NCBI RefSeq assembly: GCF_900187605.1
Contig: NZ_FYEA01000012.1
Location: forward strand, 32,448 to 96,447
Length of the DNA: 64,000 bases
Origin: Pseudomonas sp. Irchel 3H7
Lineage (GTDB): Bacteria > Pseudomonadota > Gammaproteobacteria > Pseudomonadales > Pseudomonadaceae
Direction of reading: 5' to 3'
Shown here: positions 9,173-18,139 of the stretch, piece after piece
How positions within the stretch are numbered: the first letter of the stretch is position 1
How the letters are laid out: the number at the start of each line of letters is the position of its first letter
Made by a program: the position numbers and the translations under genes
The notes under the pieces: generated by a model
Told to the model about the DNA's origin: nothing
The model's input: the letters and a program-made list of their open reading frames with translations, nothing else
Database searches by the model: none

Positions 9173-10033
9173 ATGAACGCTCCCTTGCCAGGCCACGCGG
9201 CCAGCAACCCGATCGCCCGCAGCGACGCGTTGCTGGCGGTCGATCATGTCAGCCTCGAATACCGCACGCCGCAACGCGTGGTGCGTGCCACCCACCAAGT
9301 CAGTTTTGAAATTGATCCGGCCGATCGCTACGTGCTGCTCGGCCCGTCCGGTTGCGGCAAATCCACGTTGCTGAAGGCGGTCGCCGGGTTCATTCAACCG
9401 TGCGAAGGCGAGATCCGTCTGCAAGGCCAGCGCGTCGACGCGCCGGGGCCGGACCGCATCGTAGTGTTTCAGGAATTCGATCAACTGCCGCCGTGGAAAA
9501 CCGTCAAACAGAACGTGATGTTTCCGCTGCTTGCATCACGCACCCTGAAGAAAAAAGAAGCCGAAGAGCGTGCGCTGCACTATCTGGAAAAGGTCGGACT
9601 GGCGGCATTCGCCGATGCCTATCCGCACACCTTGTCCGGCGGCATGAAAGCGCGCGTGGCGATTGCCCGGGCGTTGGCGATGCAGCCGAAAATCCTCTTG
9701 ATGGACGAACCGTTCGCCGCACTCGATGCGCTGACCCGCCGCAAGATGCAGGAAGAGTTGCTGCTGCTCTGGGAAGAGGTGCGCTTCACTCTGCTGTTCG
9801 TCACCCACTCGATTGAAGAGGCGCTGGTGGTCGGTAATCGCATCCTGCTGCTGTCGCCGCATCCCGGCCGAGTGCGCGCCGAAGTGCACAGCCATCAATA
9901 CGATCTGCACAGCCTCGGTGGCGTGGCGTTTCAGGAATCGGCGCGGCGCATTCATCGTTTGTTGTTCGATGAAGGCCAGTCGCCGGAAACCGAGCGTGAC
10001 CACGACTTCAATGACATTCGCATTGCCTATTGA
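9173..10033 (+). CDS. ABC importer ATP-binding protein (nitrate/sulfonate/taurine type)
   Basis: The ATPase has 286 residues, with Walker A GPSGCGKST, a Q-loop in VFQEFDQLPPW, signature LSGGMKARVAIARA (the SGGM variant is common in TauB/SsuB/NrtD proteins), Walker B LLMDEPFAALD and switch FVTHSIEEAL. It should energise uptake by the permease encoded 20 bp downstream. It lies 22 bp behind the dioxygenase gene. The sulfonate-type assignment follows from the family and the dioxygenase; nitrate or a nitrile-type substrate cannot be excluded. Confidence 0.85.
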   Translation: MNAPLPGHAASNPIARSDALLAVDHVSLEYRTPQRVVRATHQVSFEIDPADRYVLLGPSGCGKSTLLKAVAGFIQPCEGEIRLQGQRVDAPGPDRIVVFQEFDQLPPWKTVKQNVMFPLLASRTLKKKEAEERALHYLEKVGLAAFADAYPHTLSGGMKARVAIARALAMQPKILLMDEPFAALDALTRRKMQEELLLLWEEVRFTLLFVTHSIEEALVVGNRILLLSPHPGRVRAEVHSHQYDLHSLGGVAFQESARRIHRLLFDEGQSPETERDHDFNDIRIAY

Positions 10034-10053
10034 GCGGCCAGGAGGATTACCCG

Positions 10054-10920
10054 ATGAGCCATTCATCATCTGTGCGTGAAGAGTTTGAAATTGTTCTGGA
10101 GCCGCTGACTGAAGTGCCGGTCGAGCGGGAGTTGTCGCTCGGCACGCGGCTGTGGCAACAGGGCTGGCTGCGTAAAGGCCTGATCCTGATTGTGCTCGCA
10201 GTCGTGTGGGAAGTGGTCGCGCGGATTCAGAACAACGACCTGATGCTGCCGAGTTTCTTGCAGACCAGCCATGCGTTGTTCGACGGGCTGCTCAGTGGTG
10301 AGTTATTGGCCAAGGTGTGGATATCGCTGGTGGTGCTGATCAAGGGTTATCTGATCGGCATCGTTTTGGCGTTCGCCCTGACCACGTTGGCCGTATCGAC
10401 GCAGTTGGGCCGTGATCTGCTGAGCACGATGACTTCGATGTTCAACCCGTTGCCGGCGATTGCCCTGCTGCCATTGGCGCTGCTGTGGTTTGGCCTGGGG
10501 CAGAACAGCCTGATTTTCGTGCTGGTGCATTCGGTGTTGTGGGCGTTGGCGCTGAACACCTATGCCGGGTTCCTCGGGGTTTCCGAAACCCTGCGCATGG
10601 CGGGTCGCAACTATGGTCTGAAGGGTTTGCGACTGGTGCTGTTCATCCTGATCCCGGCGGCGCTGCCGTCGATTCTGGCGGGGCTGAAGATTGGCTGGGC
10701 GTTTGCCTGGCGCACGTTGATTGCGGCGGAACTGGTGTTTGGCGCGACCAGTGGCAAGGGCGGGTTGGGCTGGTACATCTTCCAGAACCGTAATGAGCTG
10801 TACACCGACAAGGTGTTTGCCGGGTTGGCGGTGGTGATTTTGATCGGGTTGCTGGTGGAGAATCTGGTGTTCGATACGCTGGAGCGGGTGACCGTTAAGC
10901 GGTGGGGGATGCAGCGGTAA
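10054..10920 (+). CDS. ABC importer permease (nitrate/sulfonate/taurine type)
   Basis: This is a 288-residue inner-membrane protein with about six helices. It contains the cytoplasmic EAA loop that contacts the ATPase (GRNYGLKGLRLVLFILIPAA). The start has a strong GGAGGA site 8 bases ahead; a TTG eight codons upstream overlaps the ATPase stop and is less likely. With the two preceding genes it forms a transport-plus-dioxygenase operon. No periplasmic binding protein gene is present on either side, although the family needs one. A REP pair ends the unit. Confidence 0.85.
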   Translation: MSHSSSVREEFEIVLEPLTEVPVERELSLGTRLWQQGWLRKGLILIVLAVVWEVVARIQNNDLMLPSFLQTSHALFDGLLSGELLAKVWISLVVLIKGYLIGIVLAFALTTLAVSTQLGRDLLSTMTSMFNPLPAIALLPLALLWFGLGQNSLIFVLVHSVLWALALNTYAGFLGVSETLRMAGRNYGLKGLRLVLFILIPAALPSILAGLKIGWAFAWRTLIAAELVFGATSGKGGLGWYIFQNRNELYTDKVFAGLAVVILIGLLVENLVFDTLERVTVKRWGMQR

Positions 10921-10939
10921 CTCTGTGGCGTTGCGTCTG

Positions 10940-11045
10940 GCCTCATCGCGAGCAGGCTCACTCCTACAAGGGATCTGCGTAGTACACAAAATCTGTAGAC
11001 ACTGAAGATCCAATGTAGGAGTGAGCCTGCTCGCGATAGCGTCAG
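10940..11045. repeat. REP doublet, type B
   Basis: Inverted copies of the GCGAGCAGGCTCACTCCTAC core lie about 55 bp apart between the permease and the LysR gene. They probably form the 3' end of the importer transcript. Confidence 0.85.
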
Positions 11046-11122
11046 TCATGCCAGCGCCATACTTGAAGGATGTTTGCTAGCATTGCGCCCAGATCAATCC
11101 TGATCAGCCATGAGTGCTCAGC

Positions 11123-12040
11123 ATGCAACTCCCGGACATGAACCTTCTGGTCGCCCTTGACGCCTTGCTCGACGAGGGCAGTGTGGTCGGCGCCGCGCGG
11201 CGGATGAACCTCAGCCCGGCCGCCATGAGCCGAACCCTGACGCGGATCCGCGAAGCGATCGGTGATCCGATCCTCGTGCGTGCTGGACGTGGCTTGGTGC
11301 CAACCCCCAAAGCGCTGGAGTTGCGCGAGCAGGTGCGCGATGTGGTCGAGCAGGCCGCGCTGCTGTTCCGCTCGGCCGACTCGGTGGAACTGGGCACGCT
11401 GCGCCGGCGCTTCAGCATCCGCGCCAATGACTTCTTCATCGGCGTCTACGGCGGCAAGCTGTTCGACACCCTCGATCAACTGGCGCCGCACTGTGAGTTG
11501 CGCTTCGTCCCGGAAGGCGATGGCGACGATGAAGCCCTGCGTGAAGGGCGCATCGATTTGAGCGTCAGTAATACCCGCCCTGTCACTCCTGAAGTCAAAG
11601 TGCAGAATCTGTTTTCGACGCACTTCGTGGGACTGGTGCGAGAAGATCATCCATTGCTCGACGGTGAAATCACTGCCGAGCGCTATGCCGGGTTTTCCCA
11701 CATCAGCATGTCGCGCCGCGGCATCGCTCGCGGCCCGATTGATACCGCGCTGAATGCGCTGGGTCTGGAGCGGCGCGTCGCGGTGATCGCGCCGAGTTTC
11801 CATGCGGCGATGTTTGCGTTGCCTGATTCCGACCTGATCCTGCCGGTTCCCAAAGAAGCTCTGCTGAGTGTGCGCCGGCTCGGTTTGAAACTGCGCTCAT
11901 TCGACCTGCCAATCCCGTTGCCGACGTTGATGCTGACTCAAGCCTGGCACCCTCGATTCGACAAGGACCCCGCGCACCGCTGGCTGCGCGAAACCCTCAA
12001 GGCCTGTTGCGACGAAACCTGGCTGGCTGCACAACCCTAA
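11123..12040 (+). CDS. LysR-family transcriptional regulator
   Basis: The protein has about 305 residues. It shows an N-terminal winged helix-turn-helix (about residues 6-63, including GSVVGAARRMNLSPAAMSRTL) and a periplasmic-binding-like effector domain. The ATG at MQLPDMN is chosen over a GTG three codons upstream; neither has a strong ribosome-binding site. It reads toward an MFS efflux operon that starts 190 bp downstream and is the obvious candidate regulator for it, although a REP hairpin lies between them, so the two are probably transcribed separately. The effector cannot be predicted. Confidence 0.85.
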   Translation: MQLPDMNLLVALDALLDEGSVVGAARRMNLSPAAMSRTLTRIREAIGDPILVRAGRGLVPTPKALELREQVRDVVEQAALLFRSADSVELGTLRRRFSIRANDFFIGVYGGKLFDTLDQLAPHCELRFVPEGDGDDEALREGRIDLSVSNTRPVTPEVKVQNLFSTHFVGLVREDHPLLDGEITAERYAGFSHISMSRRGIARGPIDTALNALGLERRVAVIAPSFHAAMFALPDSDLILPVPKEALLSVRRLGLKLRSFDLPIPLPTLMLTQAWHPRFDKDPAHRWLRETLKACCDETWLAAQP

Positions 12041-12044
12041 AGAT

Positions 12045-12122
12045 CAAAAGATCGCAGCCTTCGGCAGCTCCTACATTGGAATGCATATCCCTGTAGGAGC
12101 TGCCGAAGGCTGCGATCTTTTG
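12045..12122. repeat. REP doublet, type A (ATCGCAGCCTTCGGCAGCTCC)
   Basis: A nearly perfect inverted pair forms a hairpin with arms of about 29 bp, flanked by A-rich and T-rich ends. It can act like a terminator for the LysR gene. This is the commonest REP type in the window. Confidence 0.85.
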
Positions 12123-12231
12123 CTTTTAATGATTGTGTCTGGCGCACTTATAACCTGCCAATAAGTCAATTTTCGTCATTGCCAAGCCCGACTAAGATGC
12201 TCCGGTATTTTTCCCTCCGGAGTGTGTATTC

Positions 12232-13770
12232 ATGACATCCCTGTCGGCTGCGGTGCCCATCGCTGCGGCCAGCCCGGCGACGGCGGCCGCGCCACCGGTG
12301 TTCGGGGCGCGGATCATCATTGGCCTGGTCGGCGTGCTGCTGGCGGTGCTGGTGTCGGGCCTCAACGAGATGGTCACCAAGGTGGCCCTGGCCGACATCC
12401 GTGGCGGGTTGCACATCGGTTACGACGAAGGCACCTGGCTGGTCGCCAGCTACACCGCCACCTCGGTCGCGGCCATGGCCTTCGCGCCGTGGTGTTCGGT
12501 GACCTTCTCGCTGCGCCGCTTCACCCTTTGCGCGATCGGTCTGTTCACCTTGCTCGGCGTGCTGTGTCCATTCGCGCCGAACTACGAAAGTCTGCTGCTG
12601 ATGCGCATCCTGCAAGGTCTGGCCGGTGGCGCATTGCCGCCGATGCTGATGACCGTGGCCCTGCGTTTTCTGCCCGCCAATATCAAACTCTATGGCTTGG
12701 CCGGCTACGCACTGACGGCGACATTCGGCCCCGGCCTCGGCACGCCGCTGGCCGGGTTGTGGACTGAATACGTCGGCTGGCAGTGGACGTTCTGGCAAAT
12801 CATCGTGCCTTGTCTGATCGCCATGACGATGGTCGCATGGGGCATCCCGCAGGACCCGCTGCGTTTGGAACGCCTCAAATCGTTCAACTGGAAAGGCCTG
12901 CTGCTGGGTTTTCCAGCGATCTGCATGCTGGTGATCGGTTTGCTGCAAGGTAATCGGCTGGACTGGTTCGAGTCGAGCCTGATCTGCGGATTGCTCGGCG
13001 CCGGTTCGCTGCTGCTGGTGGCGTTTCTGATCAACGAGTGGTCGCAGCCGATTCCGTTTTTCAAATTGCAGATGCTCGGTATCCGCAACCTGTCGTTCGC
13101 CTTGATGACCCTGGCCGGTGTGCTGTTAGTTCTGCAGGCGGTGGTGTTGATTCCGTCGAGTTATCTGGCGCAGGTGCAGGGTTATCGCCCGGCGCAGACC
13201 GCACCGATCATGCTGATCGCCGCTTTGCCGCAACTGATTGCGCTGCCGTTGGTGGCAGCGTTGTGCAACCTGCGCTGGGTCGATTGCCGCTGGGTGCTTG
13301 GCATGGGTTTGAGCATGTTGACGCTGTCCTGCCTGGGCGGATCGCTGCTGACTTCAGAATGGATTCGCGACAATTTCTACGTCCTGCAATGGCTGCAGAT
13401 CTTCGGTCAGCCGATGTCGGTGTTGCCGCTATTGATGTTGTCCACCGGCAGTATCCAGCCGCAGGACGGGCCGTTCGCCTCCGCGTGGTTCAACACGGTG
13501 AAAGGCTTGGCGGCCGTGGTCGCTACCGGGGTGATCGAAGCGCTGACCACCGCGCGTCTGCATTTCCATTCGACCATGCTGGTCGACAGCCTCGGCAATT
13601 CGCCGCTGGCCGACCGCAGCGATCCGGGCCTCGCCCATCGCCTGCACGAACAGGCCGTGGTGCTGACTTCTTCCGATCTCTATGTGTGCATGGCCGGCGT
13701 CGCGGTGGCGTTGATCCTGCTGATTTTCTGGCTGCCGACGCGGATCTTTCCGCCGCGCGCGCCGACCTGA
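12232..13770 (+). CDS. MFS efflux transporter of the DHA2 (EmrB-like) family
   Basis: This is a 512-residue drug:H+ antiporter with about 14 predicted membrane helices. It is EmrB-like throughout, including the early segment GYDEGTWLVASYTATSVAAMAF. The N-terminus is Ala-rich and cytoplasmic. It starts with an ATG behind a CCGGAG site. It is followed at 26 bp by a HlyD-type adaptor and then an outer-membrane lipoprotein, so the three can build a full export path across both membranes. Substrates of such systems are usually hydrophobic toxins or antibiotics; here the substrate is unknown. The adjacent LysR protein is the likely regulator. Confidence 0.88.
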   Translation: MTSLSAAVPIAAASPATAAAPPVFGARIIIGLVGVLLAVLVSGLNEMVTKVALADIRGGLHIGYDEGTWLVASYTATSVAAMAFAPWCSVTFSLRRFTLCAIGLFTLLGVLCPFAPNYESLLLMRILQGLAGGALPPMLMTVALRFLPANIKLYGLAGYALTATFGPGLGTPLAGLWTEYVGWQWTFWQIIVPCLIAMTMVAWGIPQDPLRLERLKSFNWKGLLLGFPAICMLVIGLLQGNRLDWFESSLICGLLGAGSLLLVAFLINEWSQPIPFFKLQMLGIRNLSFALMTLAGVLLVLQAVVLIPSSYLAQVQGYRPAQTAPIMLIAALPQLIALPLVAALCNLRWVDCRWVLGMGLSMLTLSCLGGSLLTSEWIRDNFYVLQWLQIFGQPMSVLPLLMLSTGSIQPQDGPFASAWFNTVKGLAAVVATGVIEALTTARLHFHSTMLVDSLGNSPLADRSDPGLAHRLHEQAVVLTSSDLYVCMAGVAVALILLIFWLPTRIFPPRAPT

Positions 13771-13796
13771 TCGCTGTACTGAAACAGAAGGTTTTT

Positions 13797-14867
13797 ATGA
13801 CGACTCAAGCAAAGCAAAAACTCGCGGTGGCCATCGCCGCCGCACTGGCGGTCGGCGTGCTGGTTTACCTGGCGCTGCCCGGCGTGTTTGGCAAACGTAC
13901 TCAGCAAAACACCAACGACGCCTTTGTCTCCGCCGACTACACGCTCGTCGTGCCGCGCGTGGCCGGGTTTATCAAGGAAGTCTTGGTGGAGGACAACCAG
14001 CAGGTCAAAGCCGGGCAGTTGCTGGCGCTGATCGATGATCGCGATTTGCGCGCTTCAGCCGAGGCGGCGGATGCGCAAACCCTGGTCGCGCGGGCACAGT
14101 TGCAGAATGCCAAAGCGACGCTGGAGCGCCAGACTTCGGTAATTGCTCAGGCGCAAGCTGCGGTGGTCTCAGCCAAGGCTGAAATGGCTTTCGCTCAACA
14201 GGAATTGAATCGCTACAACCATCTCGCCGGCGTCGGCGCCGGTACTGTGCAAAACGCGCAACAGGCGCGCACGCGCATCGATCAGGCCACGGCTCATCTC
14301 GACACCGCCACGGCGAAGCTGGCGGCAGAGCGCAAGCAAGTCGACATCCTCACCGCTCAACGTGACGCCGCCGAAGGCAGTCTGAAACACGCGCAAGCGG
14401 CACTGGAAATCGCCAGTTTCGAACTTTCCTACACGCGCATCGCCGCGCCGCAGGATGGCATGATCGGCGAGCGCGCCGTGCGCGTCGGCGCCTATGTGAC
14501 GCCGGGCAGCAAGCTGCTCGCGGTTGTGCCGTTGCAGCGGGCTTATGTCGTGGCGAATTTTCAGGAGACGCAACTGACGGATGTGCAGCCGGGGCAAGAG
14601 GTGCAGGTGCGCGTCGACAGCCTTGGTGGTGAAGCCTTGAGCGGTCGCGTGGAAAGTATTGCGCCAGCCACAGGCGTGACCTTTGCGGCGGTGAAACCGG
14701 ATAACGCCACGGGTAATTTCACCAAGGTGGTGCAGCGGATTCCGGTGAAGATCATGCTGGAACCGGGTCAGCCGCTCGCCGAGCGGTTGCGCGTGGGGAT
14801 GTCGGTGGAGGCGAGTATTGATACGCGCAGTTCAGAGAAATCCGTGCGTGAGGTGACCCAGCGATGA
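13797..14867 (+). CDS. HlyD/EmrA-family membrane fusion protein
   Basis: This 356-residue periplasmic adaptor pairs with the MFS pump. An N-terminal anchor (about residues 8-30, LAVAIAAALAVGVLVYLAL) is followed by a lipoyl half motif (VPRVAGFIKEVLVEDNQQVKAG), an alpha-hairpin of about 150 residues, the second lipoyl half (YTRIAAPQDGMIGER) and a beta-barrel domain ending near VQRIPVKIMLEPGQPL. The ATG has AGAAGG upstream. Its TGA overlaps the ATG of the next gene (ATGA), which indicates translational coupling. Open sequence extends the frame upstream into the MFS gene but is not used. Confidence 0.88.
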   Translation: MTTQAKQKLAVAIAAALAVGVLVYLALPGVFGKRTQQNTNDAFVSADYTLVVPRVAGFIKEVLVEDNQQVKAGQLLALIDDRDLRASAEAADAQTLVARAQLQNAKATLERQTSVIAQAQAAVVSAKAEMAFAQQELNRYNHLAGVGAGTVQNAQQARTRIDQATAHLDTATAKLAAERKQVDILTAQRDAAEGSLKHAQAALEIASFELSYTRIAAPQDGMIGERAVRVGAYVTPGSKLLAVVPLQRAYVVANFQETQLTDVQPGQEVQVRVDSLGGEALSGRVESIAPATGVTFAAVKPDNATGNFTKVVQRIPVKIMLEPGQPLAERLRVGMSVEASIDTRSSEKSVREVTQR

Positions 14868-16498
14868 TGGGTGGTAATTCGACTGGCCTCATCGCTGGCA
14901 AGCCTGCTCCCACAGGTTCCGTCGGTGGGGCTGAACAATTTGGACAACCTGCACAATCCCTGTGGGAGCTGGCTTGCCAGCGATGGGGTCAGTGGCGGCC
15001 ACTCATTTTCAGCGCCTTGGTGACAGCAAGCCTCACCGCCTGCACCGTCGGCCCAGACTTCCAGAAACCCGAAGCCACACAAATCGCCGACTGGACTAAG
15101 CCGGCCAAGTCAGCCCCCAGCCAAGCTGTCAGCGAACCCCTCAACGAACGATGGTGGGAGGTCTTCCACGACGCGCAACTCTCCGCACTCACTCAGCGTG
15201 CGGTGCAGAGCAACCTCGACCTGCAACTGGCCAGCAGCCGTCTGCAGCAAAGCCGCGCCGCCCGCCAGGTGATCACCGCTGACCGTTATCCGAGCACCGC
15301 CGCCACGGGCAGTTACGCGCGCAAACGCAACAGCAGCGAGGGCCTGAACGACCCGTCCGGACACAACGGCGATTCCGCCTTCAACCTGTGGGACGCCGGT
15401 TTCTCCGCCTCATGGGAACTGGATTTCTGGGGCCGCGTACGTCGCGAAACCGAAGCCGCCGATGCAAACCTCGAAGTCGCCGAAAACGACCGTCGCGGGG
15501 TGTTATTGGCCGTACTCGCTGACACGGCGCAAAACTACATTCAGCTGCGCGGTGTACAAAACACCCGCGCCGTCACCGAGCAGAACCTCGACGTCGCCCG
15601 CCATAGCCTGAAGCTCTCGCAACTGCGTCTGGCCGACGGTGTGGCGACTGACCTCGACGTCGCCGAAGCCGCCGCGCAAGTCGCCGCGATCGAATCGCGA
15701 TTGCCGGCGCTGGAGCAACGTCAATCGCAGTTGATCAACGCGATCAGCTTGCTGATGGGCGAACCGCCACAGGCATTGGCTAAGGAGTTATCCACAGACG
15801 CCGCCGTGCCGCAGTCGCCGCTGCAAGTCGCCATCGGTCTGCCGTCACAACTTGCCGAACGCCGCCCGGACATCCGTCAGGCCGAAGCGCGCCTGCATGC
15901 TGCTACCGCCAATATCGGTGTAGCCAAAGGCGACTTCTATCCGCGCATCACCCTGTCGGGCAACCTCGGCTCGCAAGCCATGCAACTCAGCGACTTTGGC
16001 TCGTGGGGTTCACGCGCCTTCGGCATCGGCCCGCAATTCAGTCTGCCGCTGTTCGATGGCGGACGCCTGCGCGGCATGCTGCAACTGCGCGAAGCGCAAC
16101 AACAGGAAGCGGCGATCGGCTACCAGCAAACCGTGCTGCGTGCCTGGCATGAAATCGACGATCAACTGACCGTCTACAACGCCAGCCAGCGCCGCCGCGA
16201 CAGCCTCGCCGAAGCCGTCCGCCAGAACCAGATCGCCCTGCGCACCGCGCAACAGCAATACGTCGAAGGTGTGGTCGATTTCGTCAACGTCCTCACCGTG
16301 CAAAGCGCGCTGCTGGCAACGCAGGAACAGTGGGTGGAGAGTTCGACCGGCGTTTCGCTGGCGATGGTCGGGTTGTACAAGGCGTTGGGTGGGGGATGGC
16401 AGTCGGTTTACCCGGAAGGGCAAATGGCGGCAATGACGCCGGGCGTCGTGAAAGCACAAACCGACATCGACGGTTCTGCCGTGGCTGACCTAAAGTGA
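14864..16498 (+). CDS. Outer-membrane efflux lipoprotein (NodT/OprM family) with REP-derived N-terminal extension
   Basis: The body is a typical NodT-family outer-membrane channel: lipobox LTAC, then TVGPDFQKPE, two helical repeats and the signature LAERRPDIRQAEARLHAATANIGVAKGDFYPRI. It would be the exit duct for the MFS/HlyD pump. The N-terminus is unusual. The natural ATG at the ATGA overlap is followed by about 40 codons that encode a REP pair (residues about 7-42, including SLWELACQRWG). Only then does the hydrophobic signal RPLIFSALVTASLTAC begin, putting the lipidated Cys at residue 60. The only later in-frame starts (TTG, GTG) fall inside the signal core. The frame is intact, so either a long-headed signal peptide works or export is impaired. 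Confidence 0.85.
   Translation: MMGGNSTGLIAGKPAPTGSVGGAEQFGQPAQSLWELACQRWGQWRPLIFSALVTASLTACTVGPDFQKPEATQIADWTKPAKSAPSQAVSEPLNERWWEVFHDAQLSALTQRAVQSNLDLQLASSRLQQSRAARQVITADRYPSTAATGSYARKRNSSEGLNDPSGHNGDSAFNLWDAGFSASWELDFWGRVRRETEAADANLEVAENDRRGVLLAVLADTAQNYIQLRGVQNTRAVTEQNLDVARHSLKLSQLRLADGVATDLDVAEAAAQVAAIESRLPALEQRQSQLINAISLLMGEPPQALAKELSTDAAVPQSPLQVAIGLPSQLAERRPDIRQAEARLHAATANIGVAKGDFYPRITLSGNLGSQAMQLSDFGSWGSRAFGIGPQFSLPLFDGGRLRGMLQLREAQQQEAAIGYQQTVLRAWHEIDDQLTVYNASQRRRDSLAEAVRQNQIALRTAQQQYVEGVVDFVNVLTVQSALLATQEQWVESSTGVSLAMVGLYKALGGGWQSVYPEGQMAAMTPGVVKAQTDIDGSAVADLK
14887..14985. repeat. REP doublet, type C (ATCGCTGGCAAGCC...CCCACAGG), inside a coding frame
   Basis: Inverted copies (14891-14916 and 14959-14984) of the core ATCGCTGGCAAGCC(T/A)GCTCCCACAGG lie between the start codon and the signal sequence of the outer-membrane lipoprotein gene. 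The type recurs at 55.7 kb, in non-coding sequence. The element keeps the reading frame open and might also hinder translation of the third pump gene by forming an mRNA hairpin. Confidence 0.85.
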
Positions 16499-16553
16499 TG
16501 GGCAGGCTGGCGCGTCATACTCTCGTGGCGCTGCGGCGCGGCAAGAGGCAGCA

Positions 16554-18134
16554 ATGGCGGCGAACAGAGTCACGCCAATGGGCGACACGCAAGATCCGTT
16601 TGCCGCGCCCGGCTCCTGGTTCGGCAGCCTGCGTTGGGTGCGCTGGGTAAAAAATCACTGGCTCTGGCCGATCCTGGCGCTGGCCGCATTCGTGCGTTTT
16701 TATGATCTGACCGCGGCAGCGATCTGGGGCGATGAAGGTTCCAGTCTGCTGCTGGGGCGCTATTCGCTGAGTGAAATTTGGCAGCACGCGGCATTCGATG
16801 TGCATCCGCCGCTGTACTTCATGCTGCTGCATGGCTGGGTCGAATTGTTCGGGGACGGCATTCTGGCGGTCCGCTCTCTCAGTGCGCTGGCCGGCATTGC
16901 GGCGGTGGGGCTGGGCGTGTGGCTGGTGGATCGCCTGGCCACCCGTCGCGCAGCGTTCATCGCCGGTGTGTTGCTGGCGCTGTTGCCGACCGCGGTGCGC
17001 TACAGCCAGGAAGTGCGCATGTACGCGCTGCTCGGGGCGCTGCTGCTCGCCGCGAGCCTGGCGCTGGTCTACTGGATCCGCCGCCCGCAACGCCAGCGCT
17101 ATCTGGTGTATTACCTGCTGCTGATGAGCGCGGCGCTCTACACCCACTATTTCGCCGTGCTCGCGGCGCTGTGTCACTGGCTTTATCTGATCGCGATCCG
17201 CGTACAGCGTGGTTACCGGTTCCGGCACATCCAGCGCTGGAACTGGTGGCTGGCGAACCTGACCATCGTTACTTTGTATCTGCCTTGGCTGCCCAACCTG
17301 CTTGATTTGACGCAGCACATGCAGCAGCTTGAGGCCGGTGGCGATGTCGGTTGGGAGCCTGCCGTTACGTTGAGTTCGCTGCCGTCGATGATCTGGTTAT
17401 GGTTGATTCAGGATGACGGTGAAAGTTTGCCGTGGCTGATTTTCGCGGCGTTGCCGCTGGCGATGCTGGGGCTGGCAGTCATCGCGGTGATGCGCGATCG
17501 CAGTGTGTCGCGCGGCAGTGTTCTGCTGGCGCTGTACACCGGGCTGCCGCTATTGCTGGTGTATCTGGTGTCGTTCATTACGCCGGTATTCATTGAGCGT
17601 TATCTGACGGCGTATGCCCTTGGCTTGCCGATGCTGACGGCGTTGGCCATCGACCGTTTGTACAGCCGCGTGCGGATGTTGGCATTGGCAGTGCTGGTGT
17701 CGCTGATCGCCGTGGAACTGGTCGGCGTAAACAACAACGCCACGGTCGACACGCATGATCAACTCGACACGGTCGTGAAGTACGTCAACCAGCATTTCCT
17801 TCCCGGTGACCGCATCGTCACCAGCGACATGCTCTGGTATCTGAGCTACGTCTACTACGATCGCACCGGGGCGCAGGTGCGCCTCTTCACTCCACCGAAT
17901 GCCGATGGCCAATCGACGCGGCCAAATGAGTACGGGTTCGGCACGCTGGTAACGAGTGATGTCTATCTGAACAGCCTGACCGAGCTGCCAGCCGGAGGCC
18001 GGGTCTGGCTGGTCGGAACCGTCGATGAGCCACAAGAGTTCTCACCGCTACCTGCGACCTGGCAGACCAGCGCTGAAGTCCACGCGGGCGGGATGCAAGC
18101 ACGCTTGTTCGTGCCCAAACCTGCGGGTGAATAG
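16554..18134 (+). CDS. Membrane glycosyltransferase of the ArnT/PMT (GT39) family
   Basis: This 526-residue protein has about 10-12 membrane helices. It follows the dolichyl-phosphate-mannosyltransferase/ArnT pattern: an acidic DE pair after the first helix (AAIWGDEGSSLLLGRYS), the HPPLYFMLLHGW segment and a periplasmic C-terminal domain. Such enzymes transfer a sugar from a polyprenyl-phosphate carrier to lipid or protein on the periplasmic side. Donor and acceptor are unknown. The ATG follows an AGAGG site; a second ATG eight codons on is possible. It stands alone, convergent with the slipin gene. Confidence 0.75.
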   Translation: MAANRVTPMGDTQDPFAAPGSWFGSLRWVRWVKNHWLWPILALAAFVRFYDLTAAAIWGDEGSSLLLGRYSLSEIWQHAAFDVHPPLYFMLLHGWVELFGDGILAVRSLSALAGIAAVGLGVWLVDRLATRRAAFIAGVLLALLPTAVRYSQEVRMYALLGALLLAASLALVYWIRRPQRQRYLVYYLLLMSAALYTHYFAVLAALCHWLYLIAIRVQRGYRFRHIQRWNWWLANLTIVTLYLPWLPNLLDLTQHMQQLEAGGDVGWEPAVTLSSLPSMIWLWLIQDDGESLPWLIFAALPLAMLGLAVIAVMRDRSVSRGSVLLALYTGLPLLLVYLVSFITPVFIERYLTAYALGLPMLTALAIDRLYSRVRMLALAVLVSLIAVELVGVNNNATVDTHDQLDTVVKYVNQHFLPGDRIVTSDMLWYLSYVYYDRTGAQVRLFTPPNADGQSTRPNEYGFGTLVTSDVYLNSLTELPAGGRVWLVGTVDEPQEFSPLPATWQTSAEVHAGGMQARLFVPKPAGE

Positions 18135-18139
18135 GCGGG

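Noticed and set aside
13038..13796. Upstream extension of the HlyD-type frame into the MFS gene
   Set aside because: The added 253 codons lie wholly within the MFS gene in another frame. The internal ATG has a ribosome-binding site and starts the membrane anchor.
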